DNA of 22,529 nucleotides from positions 1 through 22,529 of the forward strand of contig JAGHTJ010000003.1 of NCBI GenBank assembly GCA_018065375.1. The letters run 5' to 3'. A program made the translations under genes and the position numbers. The stretch's first letter is position 1. Each line of letters begins with the position of its first letter. Shown piece after piece: positions 7,848-17,300 of this stretch. Source of the DNA: Candidatus Equinaster intestinalis. Its GTDB lineage: Bacteria > Bacillota_A > Clostridia > Oscillospirales > Acutalibacteraceae. The notes beneath the pieces were generated by a model, which was not told the DNA's origin, searched no databases, and saw only the letters and a program-made list of their open reading frames with translations.

Positions 7848-10484
7848 TTATTCGGTTCTGAGTGCGATAACCGGGTCCTTCTTTGCCGCCGCAAGGGAGG
7901 GCACAATACCGGCAACTAAAGTGAGCACCATACTGATAATTACGAGCACAATAGCCGCTTCGGTAGGCAAAAATGCCGTTGCCGAAATTTCGGTGAGTTT
8001 TTGAATTATGGCGTTTATCGGTATGATAAGCAGTAACGTTGCGCCGATACCTATGACACCTGCCGTAAATCCGACAATAAGCGTTTCTGCATTGAAAACT
8101 CTCGAAATATCGCGTTTCGAAGCACCGATTGCGCGAAGTATACCGATTTCCTTGGTGCGCTCCAAAACCGAAATATAGGTGATAATACCTATCATTATCG
8201 AAGAAACAACAAGCGAAATTGCAACGAATGCAATAAGAATATAGCTTATCGCGCTTATTATTGTTGTAATTGAGGACATCATTATTCCGATATAATCGGT
8301 GTAGGTAATCTGTTCTGCTTCTCCTGCCGATTTATTATAGGTCTCGATAATATCGGTTATAAACTCCTTGGATTCGAAATCCTTGGGATAAATATTTATT
8401 TTTGAGGGATTATCCAAATCGGAAACGCCCATTTTTTTAAGGTTATCCTCAAGGGTTGCCGAGGAGGTTTTAAATATGCTGGTTTTGAAGGTTTCGAGTA
8501 TTTTTTCATCACTCATACCGCTCGCCTTCATCTGCTGCATATAGCCCTGCATTTCCGCCGCTTTATCAGCAGGCAGAGTTGCCATATAGGCGTTAAGGTC
8601 ATCGTATGTGAACTCTTTTTCGTCCTCATCGGTTTTAAACTTCAGACCGGTGAAAACATCGGTATCTTCCTTTTCCTTCTGCTCCTTTACCATTTCGCAT
8701 TGATTTACCTTTTCAACGAGATGCTTTGTAAGAGAGGAGGTATATGCAACCTTGCCGCTACCCGAAGAAGGCGCCGTATCACCGCAGGGACGAAGTATTC
8801 CCACAATGTTTATTTCCTCTGCACCGGATAACTTATCTATCATAAAGAGCTCGTCTTCACTCTTATCCACCCATACTCCGTTTTCCTTTTTATAGCATTC
8901 CGGAGCGGTTAAAAGCTTAAACTTGAGACCTAAAATATCATCATAGGTATAGGAGGTTGATTCCACCTCGTATTCCTCGCCTGCATACATAGCCTTGAGC
9001 ATTTCCTCTACCTCGGAATAATCTCTTATACCGAGTGTATAAAGGGTGTAGTCGCTGATTTCGTTATTCTTATCAACAATAACAACCGCTTCATTTTCGC
9101 CCTCGGGCATCTTACCTGCAAGCACCTCATACTGCTCCTTAAGTAGCTCGCTGTTATCAAGAAGCTCGGTCCATACATTGGTGTTTGTCATATTCGCGCC
9201 CATCTGACCGCCTGCCGTATCCTCCGAGGCACCGCCCATACCGAGTTTTTCAAAAACCCAGCCGGGGTTTACCTGGCAAACACCGTCAGAAGTATCCGCC
9301 TTATAGATATTAAGGGGTGTGGAATAGGAATACTGAATATCCGATACCAAATCGTTTATATTCGATTTTCCGCTTTCAAGATACTTTTTGAATTCTGCAA
9401 GGTCGTTCTCCGCCGCACCGGCAGAAAAAGCCTCCATCATATCGGTTATTACATCGTTTGAGTAAATTTTACCGTCCTCATGGGTTTTACTGTCGGCTTT
9501 TTTGCCCATCATAGACTCCATGAAGCTCGATAAATCTATCGTTGTGCTCTCAATGGTGAGCGGATAGCTCGAAAGGGTATCCTCCTCAACCTTATTGATA
9601 TAGGCATCAAGTCCCGTAGAAATAGAGAGTATAAGGGCAATGCCTATTATACCGATACTGCCCGCAAAGGAGGTCATAAAGGTTCTCGCCTTTTTGGTCA
9701 TAAGGTTATTAAAGCTCAATCCCAGCGCCGTGAAAAAGGACATTGATTTATGCTTTTCCTTCTTCGCCTTTTTAACCTTTTCTGTGCTTTCCTCCGGCTC
9801 GGGAACGGTGAATGGGTCGCTGTCGTCCACAACTTCGCCATCGAAAAGCTTTATTATTCTCGTGGAATACTGCTCGGCAAGCTCGGGGTTATGGGTTACC
9901 ATTATTACAAGCTTTTCCTGCGCAATTTCCTTGAGTATATCCATAACCTGAACACTCGTTGCCGAATCGAGAGCACCCGTAGGCTCATCGGCAAGCAGAA
10001 TATCGGGGTCGTTTACAAGGGCGCGAGCTATAGCTACACGCTGCATCTGACCGCCCGACATTTGATTCGGTTTTTTCTTGAGCTGGTCGGCAAGGCCCAC
10101 CTTGGTAAGAGCCTCCGTAGCCCTTCTTCTGCGCTCCTTTTTGGATACGCCCGAAAGGGTCAGTGCAAGCTCAACATTTGAAAGCACCGATTGATGCGGA
10201 ATAAGATTATAGCTTTGGAAAACAAATCCTATGGAATGATTACGATAGGTATTCCAATCCTTTTCTTTATACTTTTTTGTGGAGCGTCCGTTGATTACAA
10301 GGTCGCCGCCCGAATACTTATCGAGTCCGCCGATAATGTTAAGCAGTGTGGTTTTGCCGCAACCCGACTGACCGAGAACGGATACAAATTCGCTGTCGCG
10401 AAAATCCATACTTACGCCCTTTAAGGCGTGAACGGTTTCACTGCCTATCACATAGTCCTTGGTAATGTTTTTAAGGCTTAGCAA
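7848..10484 (-). CDS. MacB-like ABC exporter, ATPase fused to FtsX permease
   Basis: An 878-residue protein joining a full ABC ATPase to a permease. The ATPase (residues 1-~225) has all motifs intact: Walker A GQSGCGKT (38-45), Q-loop Gln90, signature MSGGQ (142-146), Walker B LLADEP (Asp166, Glu167) and H-loop His198. A charged Lys/Glu linker (~226-247) leads to the first transmembrane helix (~268-291), a large extracytoplasmic domain (~292-735) and a C-terminal three-helix FtsX block carrying LERTKEIGILRAIGASKRDI. The architecture is that of MacB-type exporters of antimicrobial peptides, lipoproteins or toxins; the substrate is unknown. The start is a TTG at 10484, chosen because a perfect AGGAGG (10497-10492) lies seven bases upstream and the protein then opens in the normal way (LSLKNITKDY). 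It has its own promoter and terminator, so it is transcriptionally separate from the neighbouring transporter operon. Confidence 0.92.
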   Translation of the reverse strand: MLSLKNITKDYVIGSETVHALKGVSMDFRDSEFVSVLGQSGCGKTTLLNIIGGLDKYSGGDLVINGRSTKKYKEKDWNTYRNHSIGFVFQSYNLIPHQSVLSNVELALTLSGVSKKERRRRATEALTKVGLADQLKKKPNQMSGGQMQRVAIARALVNDPDILLADEPTGALDSATSVQVMDILKEIAQEKLVIMVTHNPELAEQYSTRIIKLFDGEVVDDSDPFTVPEPEESTEKVKKAKKEKHKSMSFFTALGLSFNNLMTKKARTFMTSFAGSIGIIGIALILSISTGLDAYINKVEEDTLSSYPLTIESTTIDLSSFMESMMGKKADSKTHEDGKIYSNDVITDMMEAFSAGAAENDLAEFKKYLESGKSNINDLVSDIQYSYSTPLNIYKADTSDGVCQVNPGWVFEKLGMGGASEDTAGGQMGANMTNTNVWTELLDNSELLKEQYEVLAGKMPEGENEAVVIVDKNNEISDYTLYTLGIRDYSEVEEMLKAMYAGEEYEVESTSYTYDDILGLKFKLLTAPECYKKENGVWVDKSEDELFMIDKLSGAEEINIVGILRPCGDTAPSSGSGKVAYTSSLTKHLVEKVNQCEMVKEQKEKEDTDVFTGLKFKTDEDEKEFTYDDLNAYMATLPADKAAEMQGYMQQMKASGMSDEKILETFKTSIFKTSSATLEDNLKKMGVSDLDNPSKINIYPKDFESKEFITDIIETYNKSAGEAEQITYTDYIGIMMSSITTIISAISYILIAFVAISLVVSSIMIGIITYISVLERTKEIGILRAIGASKRDISRVFNAETLIVGFTAGVIGIGATLLLIIPINAIIQKLTEISATAFLPTEAAIVLVIISMVLTLVAGIVPSLAAAKKDPVIALRTE

Positions 10485-10491
10485 AGTTTTT

Positions 10492-10497
10492 CCTCCT
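10492..10497 (-). promoter_or_regulatory. Ribosome binding site deciding a TTG start
   Basis: A perfect AGGAGG on the minus strand, seven bases before the TTG at 10484. It supports this non-ATG start for the MacB-like exporter. Confidence 0.8.
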
Positions 10498-10518
10498 AAA
10501 ATTTTAATAATTAGTAAT

Positions 10519-10527
10519 ATTATACCA
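10519..10527 (-). promoter_or_regulatory. Extended -10 promoter of the MacB-like exporter
   Basis: TGGTATAAT on the minus strand (10527-10519) fits an extended -10 element. The expected -35 position is only a T-rich stretch, so this promoter probably relies on the TGn motif. Confidence 0.5.
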
Positions 10528-10579
10528 ACAAATTGTGAATAAAGAAAGAACTTTTAAAAAAATATTTAATTTTTTTCGG

Positions 10580-10595
10580 AAATATGCTATAATAA
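10580..10595 (+). promoter_or_regulatory. Extended -10 promoter of ligA
   Basis: TGCTATAAT (10585-10593) is an extended -10 element 22 bases before the ligA ATG. The -35 position (TTTAAT, 10565-10570) is poor. The 16-base string around it recurs at the promoter of the membrane-protein gene at 14082-14097. Confidence 0.6.
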
Positions 10596-10614
10596 CCTAA
10601 AAGGCGGTGTTAAA

Positions 10615-12609
10615 ATGACCGATAAACAGAGAATTGAAGAACTCGTAAAATATCTTAATATTTGTTGCGATGAATACTATAATAAAAACAACCCCACCCT
10701 TTCCGATGCGCAGTATGATGCCCTTTTCGATGAGCTTTCCGCCCTCGAAAAAAAGACGGGCTATGTTCTGCCGAATTCCCCCACCGTGCGGGCAGGCTAC
10801 GAGGTGTTGAGCTCACTTAAAAAGGTTACACACGATATACCGCTTCTCTCCCTCGCAAAAACAAAAAGCGCCGCCGAGGTTTATTCAATGGCGAAGGAAA
10901 ATGACGGTTATCTTGCTTTAAAGCTTGACGGTTTAACCGTTAAAATAACCTACGAAAACGGTGAAATCACCGCCGCCGCCACACGCGGAGACGGCGCAGT
11001 GGGCGAAGATATTACCCACAATGCAAAGGTTTTTGTAAATATTCCGAAAAAAATACCCTACACCGAAAAGCTTGTTGTAAGCGGCGAAGCCTTTATTGAT
11101 ATTCCCACCTTTGAGCGCATAAACGAGCAGATTGAAAACGATGAGGAAAAGTATTCAACCCCCAGGAATCTGGCATCCGGCTCGGTAAGGCAGCTTGATT
11201 CTGCAATCTGTGCCGCGCGCGGAGTATCATTTATTCCCTTCAGCGTTCTTGAGGGATTTTCACAAGAGGACAGCAAACCGGACCGCCTTAAAAAGCTCGC
11301 TTCATTCGGTTTTGAACTCATACCCAACGAGCCGCTTACAGCCGATGACAGTGAAGCCTCCACCGAGGAAAAAATCCTCAAATTAAAGGAAATCGCAAAT
11401 CAAAAAGGCTACCCGATAGACGGTATAGTTTTCTCCTTTTCGAGTGTTTCCTACGGCAGAACCCTCGGCAGAACCTCGCATCATTTTAAGGACGGCATCG
11501 CCTACAAATTCGGCGACCCGCATTTTGAAACCACCCTTAAAAATATCATTTGGAACATTTCGAGAACGGGTCAGCTCACCCCGATTGCCGAGTTTAACCC
11601 GGTTGAAATCGACAATACGAATGTTGAGCGCGCCTCCCTTCACAATGTTACCTTTATTGAAAATTTAAAGCTTGAAGAAGGCGACAAAATACTCGTTTCA
11701 AAGCGGAATATGATAATCCCCCACGTTGAGGAAAATGTAACGGCAAGGGAAGAAAACCGCGAAAACTACATTTTGAAAATACCCGAAAAATGCCCCGTTT
11801 GCCATAAAGAAACAACCATTAAGACCACACAAAACGGTCAGGATACCGTTCAGGTTTTATTCTGTGCAAATAAGGACTGCGCGGGCAGGCAGATAAAAAA
11901 GTTTACCCATTTTGTAAGCAAAACCGCCCTTGATATTGAGGGCTTAAGCGAGGCAACACTTATCCGATTTATCGAAAAGGGTTTTATAAATTCCCTCGCC
12001 GATATTTTTGCCCTCCCCGAAAAAAGAGATGAAATCGTAAAAATGGAGGGATTTGGAGAAAAATCCTACGAAAACCTCGTTTCCTCCATTCAAAAAGCCA
12101 AAACCACAAGCCTTTCGCGGCTTTTGGTGGCGATAAACATAAACCTGCTCGGAAAAAGCGGAGCAAAGCTGATTGAAGACCATTTCGGAGGAGATGTTTC
12201 CGAGTTTAAAGAGGCGCTTAAAAGCGGCTTCGATTTCACCGAGCTTGACGGTATCGGCGAAATTATGAACGGCGAAATTTACAGCTGGTATAATAATGCC
12301 GACCGCCAAAAAGAATTCGAGGAGCTTCTTAATATAATCACGGTTGAAAAATCCGCCGCCGCGTTTGCCGACCAAAACGGATATTTCTACGGCAAAACGA
12401 TAGTTATTACCGGAAAATTCTCCACCCTTTCCCGAGACTCTCTCACCGAAAAAATGGTGAGCCTCGGCGCAAAGGTAACCGGCTCGGTATCGGGCAAAAC
12501 CGATTTTCTGCTCTGCGGAGAGGACGCCGGAAGTAAGCTCTCCAAAGCTCAAAAACTCGGCGTAAAAATACTAACCGAACAAGAGCTTAAGGAATTTGTT
12601 GAGATTTAA
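10615..12609 (+). CDS. ligA: NAD-dependent DNA ligase
   Basis: Seals nicks during replication and repair using NAD. At 664 residues it has the full LigA layout: Ia domain (~1-60, with SDAQYD), adenylation domain with KLDG (Lys103 as AMP acceptor) and TRGDG...GEDIT, OB domain (RTGQLTPIAEFNPV, ~317-330), a four-Cys zinc finger (Cys393, 396, 417, 422), helix-hairpin-helix repeats (~430-550) and a BRCT domain (~590-664). Two usually invariant positions differ. The Glu two residues before the catalytic Lys is Ala101 (ALKLDG), and motif IV reads DGIVFS where most LigAs have DGVV-K, removing a Lys. The ATG at 10615 follows AAGGCGGTG. Flanking genes do not suggest a shared pathway. It is either a divergent sole ligase or a second paralogue. 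Confidence 0.93.
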   Translation: MTDKQRIEELVKYLNICCDEYYNKNNPTLSDAQYDALFDELSALEKKTGYVLPNSPTVRAGYEVLSSLKKVTHDIPLLSLAKTKSAAEVYSMAKENDGYLALKLDGLTVKITYENGEITAAATRGDGAVGEDITHNAKVFVNIPKKIPYTEKLVVSGEAFIDIPTFERINEQIENDEEKYSTPRNLASGSVRQLDSAICAARGVSFIPFSVLEGFSQEDSKPDRLKKLASFGFELIPNEPLTADDSEASTEEKILKLKEIANQKGYPIDGIVFSFSSVSYGRTLGRTSHHFKDGIAYKFGDPHFETTLKNIIWNISRTGQLTPIAEFNPVEIDNTNVERASLHNVTFIENLKLEEGDKILVSKRNMIIPHVEENVTAREENRENYILKIPEKCPVCHKETTIKTTQNGQDTVQVLFCANKDCAGRQIKKFTHFVSKTALDIEGLSEATLIRFIEKGFINSLADIFALPEKRDEIVKMEGFGEKSYENLVSSIQKAKTTSLSRLLVAININLLGKSGAKLIEDHFGGDVSEFKEALKSGFDFTELDGIGEIMNGEIYSWYNNADRQKEFEELLNIITVEKSAAAFADQNGYFYGKTIVITGKFSTLSRDSLTEKMVSLGAKVTGSVSGKTDFLLCGEDAGSKLSKAQKLGVKILTEQELKEFVEI

Positions 12610-12622
12610 ATATAATAAATCA

Positions 12623-12663
12623 GCCACCTCTTTGCGAAGCATCCGCAAAGAGGTGGCGTTTTC
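12623..12663. terminator. Shared terminator between ligA and the convergent membrane-protein gene
   Basis: A perfect 14-bp stem, GCCACCTCTTTGCG (12623-12636) with CGCAAAGAGGTGGC (12644-12657), and a 7-base loop. It is followed by GTTTTCTTT in the plus direction. The minus side lacks a continuous U-tract but is AT-rich, so it probably serves ligA best and blocks collision of the two transcripts. Confidence 0.85.
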
Positions 12664-12671
12664 TTTAACTC

Positions 12672-14057
12672 CTATTTTACCACTTTAACATCTTTTGTTT
12701 TCAAATATCCGAGCAGTTTATCTTCATAGTTTTTGATCTCATCGTAATCGAATAAATCAATTTCGCTGCCGTCCTTGAGTACTATCGCATAAGACGGAAT
12801 ATCTATTTCCCCGAATTCGTTAAAATGGGTTTGAATATACTTTACACATTCAATTTCATCGTATCCGTGATATTCACCTTTAAGGGAGAAAAACTCGGTG
12901 TTGTCGATAAATCCGTCCTTTTTGAAGTTTACATTGCAGTTTACCGTTAAAAACATATATCCGACACAGCAAAAAACAATAATACCCACAAAAACCTTCA
13001 TAAATTTATCCGATTTCGGGCTATTGGTGATTTGGTCCGCCTCCAACAATTTTTCATAGGATTTTTTGCGGAAAATCCGCATAAAAAAGTTCCTTGTAAA
13101 ATAACTGAAAGAAAATCCGGTCAAAAAACCTGCGAATATTGCAAAGGGTAAATTTTGAATCACTCCGGTTAAAAACACCGAATCTTGCCGTAAAAATAAT
13201 ATTAAAAGAAAGTACAAACCGACATAAACGGCGGCAAATGGAATCATCAACACCAGCGCAGAAGCAAAGATGGTCATAAGCTCCTTAAATGAACCTTTTG
13301 CCACTCCCGAATCGTTTAGCCACTTAATATTTGAAACTATCTCCGGGATTTTTGAGGTATCGGTAGTTTTGCCGGATTTCCAAAGGCGCAAAAGCCTTTT
13401 TTCATAGTTTAGCTGCCTTTTGTGTTTTTTAAGCTTTTTAGCCGCCTTTGCGGTTTTCCCTTTAATGGCAAGAATGTAAACCGCCGATACAAAACGGAAA
13501 GTTAAAAGGCTCTTAAAATATTCGTCTGAAGCAAATTCATATTTTTGAACATCGTTTTCCCCCGGCAATGTGACAATTTCGGAAAACTCTGCCAAAAAGT
13601 AAGCCTTGAGCTCCGCCTTTTTATCTTCATTGTAAGAAATATCCGAAATCTTCGGCATCAACCTTTTAACCGCATCACCGATACAAGAAAACGCCTGCTT
13701 CATACAGTTTTCATTCGAAATCAGCGGAATGCACAACGGTTCCAAAATATCCTCATCGCAAAAATCCGCAACAAGAGCAAGCGGAACCGAAATACTGTTT
13801 TCCGTTTTGCCGAACTTTATCCAGCAATCCAGAATACTGTTTATAGTTTCAAGCGGACCGTGCGCCGTATACTTAAAGAAAACAATATGCGAATTATAAT
13901 AGATTTCCGCCAACCGTTCTATTACGTTTTCAGCCTTTTGCTCACCGTCATAAATCGAAGAAATACGGCAGTGTAAACCGCCCGTTTCCCTGCAAAAAGC
14001 ATCAGCCAGACTATCAAACTGTAAAAAAATCTCTTCAAATCTCTCGTTTCGTGTCAT
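12672..14057 (-). CDS. Membrane protein of unknown function
   Basis: I do not recognise this 461-residue protein. The N-terminal ~250 residues are soluble, helical and rich in charged residues, with a Lys/Arg-rich patch (~199-230). Three or four hydrophobic segments follow (~258-289, 299-322, 352-373), then a ~85-residue soluble tail with alternating hydrophobic/charged strands (SYAIVLKDGSEIDLFDYDEI). The ATG at 14057 is preferred over a TTG 12 bases upstream, because that TTG lies inside the Shine-Dalgarno region (GGAGGA, 14067-14062). It has its own promoter and is convergent with ligA. No signal peptide is visible. A role cannot be assigned from sequence or context. Confidence 0.8.
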   Translation of the reverse strand: MTRNERFEEIFLQFDSLADAFCRETGGLHCRISSIYDGEQKAENVIERLAEIYYNSHIVFFKYTAHGPLETINSILDCWIKFGKTENSISVPLALVADFCDEDILEPLCIPLISNENCMKQAFSCIGDAVKRLMPKISDISYNEDKKAELKAYFLAEFSEIVTLPGENDVQKYEFASDEYFKSLLTFRFVSAVYILAIKGKTAKAAKKLKKHKRQLNYEKRLLRLWKSGKTTDTSKIPEIVSNIKWLNDSGVAKGSFKELMTIFASALVLMIPFAAVYVGLYFLLILFLRQDSVFLTGVIQNLPFAIFAGFLTGFSFSYFTRNFFMRIFRKKSYEKLLEADQITNSPKSDKFMKVFVGIIVFCCVGYMFLTVNCNVNFKKDGFIDNTEFFSLKGEYHGYDEIECVKYIQTHFNEFGEIDIPSYAIVLKDGSEIDLFDYDEIKNYEDKLLGYLKTKDVKVVK

Positions 14058-14081
14058 ATCTTCCTCCAAGTGGTGTTTGGA

Positions 14082-14097
14082 TTATTATAGCATATTT
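14082..14097 (-). promoter_or_regulatory. Extended -10 promoter of the membrane-protein gene
   Basis: TGCTATAAT on the minus strand, with the perfect TATAAT at 14089-14084, 27 bases before the start codon. No good -35 is visible. Confidence 0.6.
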
Positions 14098-14215
14098 TTG
14101 AGTAAAAAGGAAGCAAGATATTAAGACTATTACTGTTATGATAACGGCCTTGATAAAAAGTAAAACAATAATTCGATGGCGGACAATCATATTTTCAGAT
14201 ACTGTAAATTACCGA

Positions 14216-14244
14216 TTGCAAAAAAGAAAAATGTTTGCTATAAT
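14216..14244 (+). promoter_or_regulatory. Promoter of the GH3-GH89 operon
   Basis: TTGCAA (14216-14221), a 17-base spacer and a perfect TATAAT (14239-14244) preceded by TG. The implied leader is ~75 bases. I saw no clear operator palindrome in the 14058-14324 spacer, and no regulator gene is adjacent. Confidence 0.8.
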
Positions 14245-14324
14245 CAACTTGAAAATGGCTTTTATGAAGCGTCTTACGATAATGATTTTAAGCGATAAAC
14301 CGGCTTTGGCAGGAGGATTATATT

Positions 14325-17300
14325 ATGTTGATTCACCGTGAGCTCAAAAAGGAAGAAAACAGAATAAATTTCGGCAAAAAAATATCGGAAGAAAGTATTG
14401 TTCTGCTCAAAAACGAAAACGGGATTTTGCCGATTAAGGATGAAAAAATCGCTGTTTTCGGCAGAGTTCAGGTGAACACCATGTGTGTTGCAGGTCATGA
14501 AGAAAGCCTTATTGAGTCGCTTAAAAACGGCGGCGTAAACTATGATGCAGCGCTTGCTTCCATATACAAAAACTGGTGCGAAAAGGCGGTTGTACGCCAG
14601 TATGGCGAGTGGACAGGAGGAGCGAGTTACGATGAAATGCCGCTTGACGAAGATACCGTAAAAGCCTCTGCCCAAAGCGGTGCAGAAAAAGCAATTATCG
14701 TTATCGGCAGGAAAAGTGCCGAAAATTTTGATATGAACAATGTAAAGGGCGAGTATCTGCTCTCTGATGAGGAAGCCTTAATGGTAAACCTCGTCTGCCG
14801 TTATTTTAAGAATGTCATTCTGCTTCTCAACATCGGTTGCAACATCGACCTTGAATTTACCGAAAAATACAACTTTTCCGCCATACTTTATATGGTGCCG
14901 GGCGGAGCTAAAAGTTGTGAAGCCCTTACCGATATACTTTGCGGCAGGGTTTGTCCTTCGGGCAAACTTACATCAACTTTGGCGCGGCACTATTCCGATT
15001 ACCCCTCTGCCGAGTTTTTCGGCAGGCACGGCGGCGGAACGGTTCAAGACTATTTTGAGGATATTTTTGTAGGCTACCGCTATTTCGATACATTTGAAAA
15101 AAGCGCCGATGTTCTGTATCCATTTGGATTCGGTCTTTCTTACACCGAATTTAAGACCGATATTACCGAATTTAAAGTTTTAGAGGATAAAATATCCCTA
15201 AATCTTCGCATAACAAATATCGGCAATATGGCAGGAAAAGATGTTATTCAGTTATATTTTTCCGCTCCCGGGATGAAAGAGGGCGCTTTACTTTCGAAAC
15301 CGATGCGGCAGTTATGCGATTTCGGGAAAACGAAACTGCTTACTCCCGGCGAAAGTGAGGAAATAAATCTTACCGCAAAAACAGATTCAATTGTATCCTT
15401 TGATGATACCGGCGTTCTCGGCACAGCTCATGCATGGGTAGTGGAGAAAGGTGTATACCGCTTTTATATTTCGGATAACGGCAAAGATTTCACTAATGCG
15501 GGCGATTATACCGAGGAGCAGACCCGCATAATAGAAAAATGCCATCCCATTAAAACTACTCTGGCCAAACGTCTTTTGGCAAACGGCGAATACGAGCAGT
15601 TGCCTGTCGCCCCATTTAACCCTCAAAAGCCCATCAGACTTTCGGCTCTTGAAACAATCGGTATCCCTGTAAATCATTTTTATAATTGCAGTAAAAGCAT
15701 ATCCGATTTATCGGAACTCATGATTGGAGAATCGGTTGAGTTTTCTTTATATGCGGCAAGCGGCGGTGCTCATTTTTTGAATTTCGGAGCCGATATTTTC
15801 GATAAAATAAGCATTACGGTAAACGGTGTGCAGGTGCAAGAAACTGCAAAAACCGAAAACGGATGTATTGTAATTTTACCGATAGCGCCTGCCGATTTAG
15901 TGATTACGGTAAAGGAAAAACTGCCGAGTGTTAAAGCTTTTTCATTTAAAAAGCTTGATAACACCGTAAATATAAACCCCTGCGGTGAAACTGTTTTAAG
16001 TGCTTCGGATATTTATGAATGCAGTTTTGGTGCAATCATCGAAAACTATGAAGAAACAAACGGTGATACGGGATGCTGTATTACAAATCTCTACAGTTCG
16101 GGTACATATTTCCTTTTTAAAACCAATGTAAAAGAAGCGGGAAAATACGATTTAACTATTCTTTATTCCTCTGTTTACGAAGAAAAAAAGATGGAGCATA
16201 CCTTTGTTATGTTCGTATCCAATATCGTTCAGCCGCTTATACCGCAAATGCTTCAAACCACCTGCAAAGAGGATGAGCCGAAGCATTTTGTTCCCACACA
16301 AAAAAGCACGGTATATCTGCCCGCGGGGGACGTTTATATCAAAATCGCGGCGGAAGATACGCCTGTTCCCGATGTTTCAAAACTAGTCCTTGTGCGAAAC
16401 GAAAACGGCATAATTGAAGGCGAAATTTCCAATGAGCATATAATCGAAAAAAATATCGAAAATAAGAAAAACCATACAGGATATTTGGAGGACGAAGCGG
16501 CAGAGCCCATCGGAATTCAACTTAAAGAGGTTTATAAAAACAGAAAACTGATGTCGGAATTTTTGGAGCAACTTTCCAATCGCGAGCTTGCAACTTTAGT
16601 TTCGGGAACATCAAAAAACATCACCGAAACAGGAGATGTAGGTTGTAATCACCCCTTGCCGCAAAGGGGAGTTCCGGCGTTCCAGACTGCGGACGGTCCC
16701 AACGGTTTAAGGCAAAAATTCAGAAAGCCTATCGCCTATCCTTCAATGTGTGCCGTTGCATCAACATTTAACAAAGATTATTTCTGTATCATTGGTGAAA
16801 TAATGGGTGAAGAATGCCTTAAATACAGCGTGGATATGTTGCTTGGCCCTTCAATTAACATTTTCCGCCACCCCGCAGGAGGAAGAAACTGCCAATACTG
16901 TTCGGAGGACCCGTATCTTACCGGAATTGTTGCAACCGAGTATATAAAAGGTCTTCAAAGCCGAGGCGTTGCGGCGGTGCTTAAACATTATGCCGCAAAC
17001 AGTACCGAGTTCGAGCGCCTTAAATCAAACAGCCGTATTTCCGAAAGGGCGCTTCGCGAAATCTATATAAAGGCATTTGAAATGGCGGTAAAGAACGCTT
17101 CGCCCTATATGATAATGAGTTCATATAATCATATAAACGATACCAAGGTTTGCGAAGATTACGATTTAATTACCGTAATACCCAGAGAAGAATGGCATTG
17201 GGATGGTGCTTTTGTTACTGACTGGTGGAATGATTCTTCCCATGTAGCAGAGGTTGCGGCGGGTCATGATTTGAAGATGGCAACCGGAGATATTGACGGC

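Noticed and set aside
1538..10484. One single transporter operon from 10484 down to 1538
   Set aside because: A strong bidirectional terminator (7803-7836) and a new TTGTTT/TATAAT promoter separate the MacB-like gene from the fusion-permease pair.
11944..12552. Long minus-strand frame (about 200 codons) inside ligA
   Set aside because: It lies antisense to well-conserved helix-hairpin-helix and BRCT coding sequence, has no promoter or ribosome binding site, and gives a composition typical of a shadow frame.
14058..14324. Riboswitch or regulator-binding site upstream of the GH3 gene
   Set aside because: The spacer is fully accounted for by two promoters and a short leader; I found no conserved aptamer-like pairing or clear palindromic operator.
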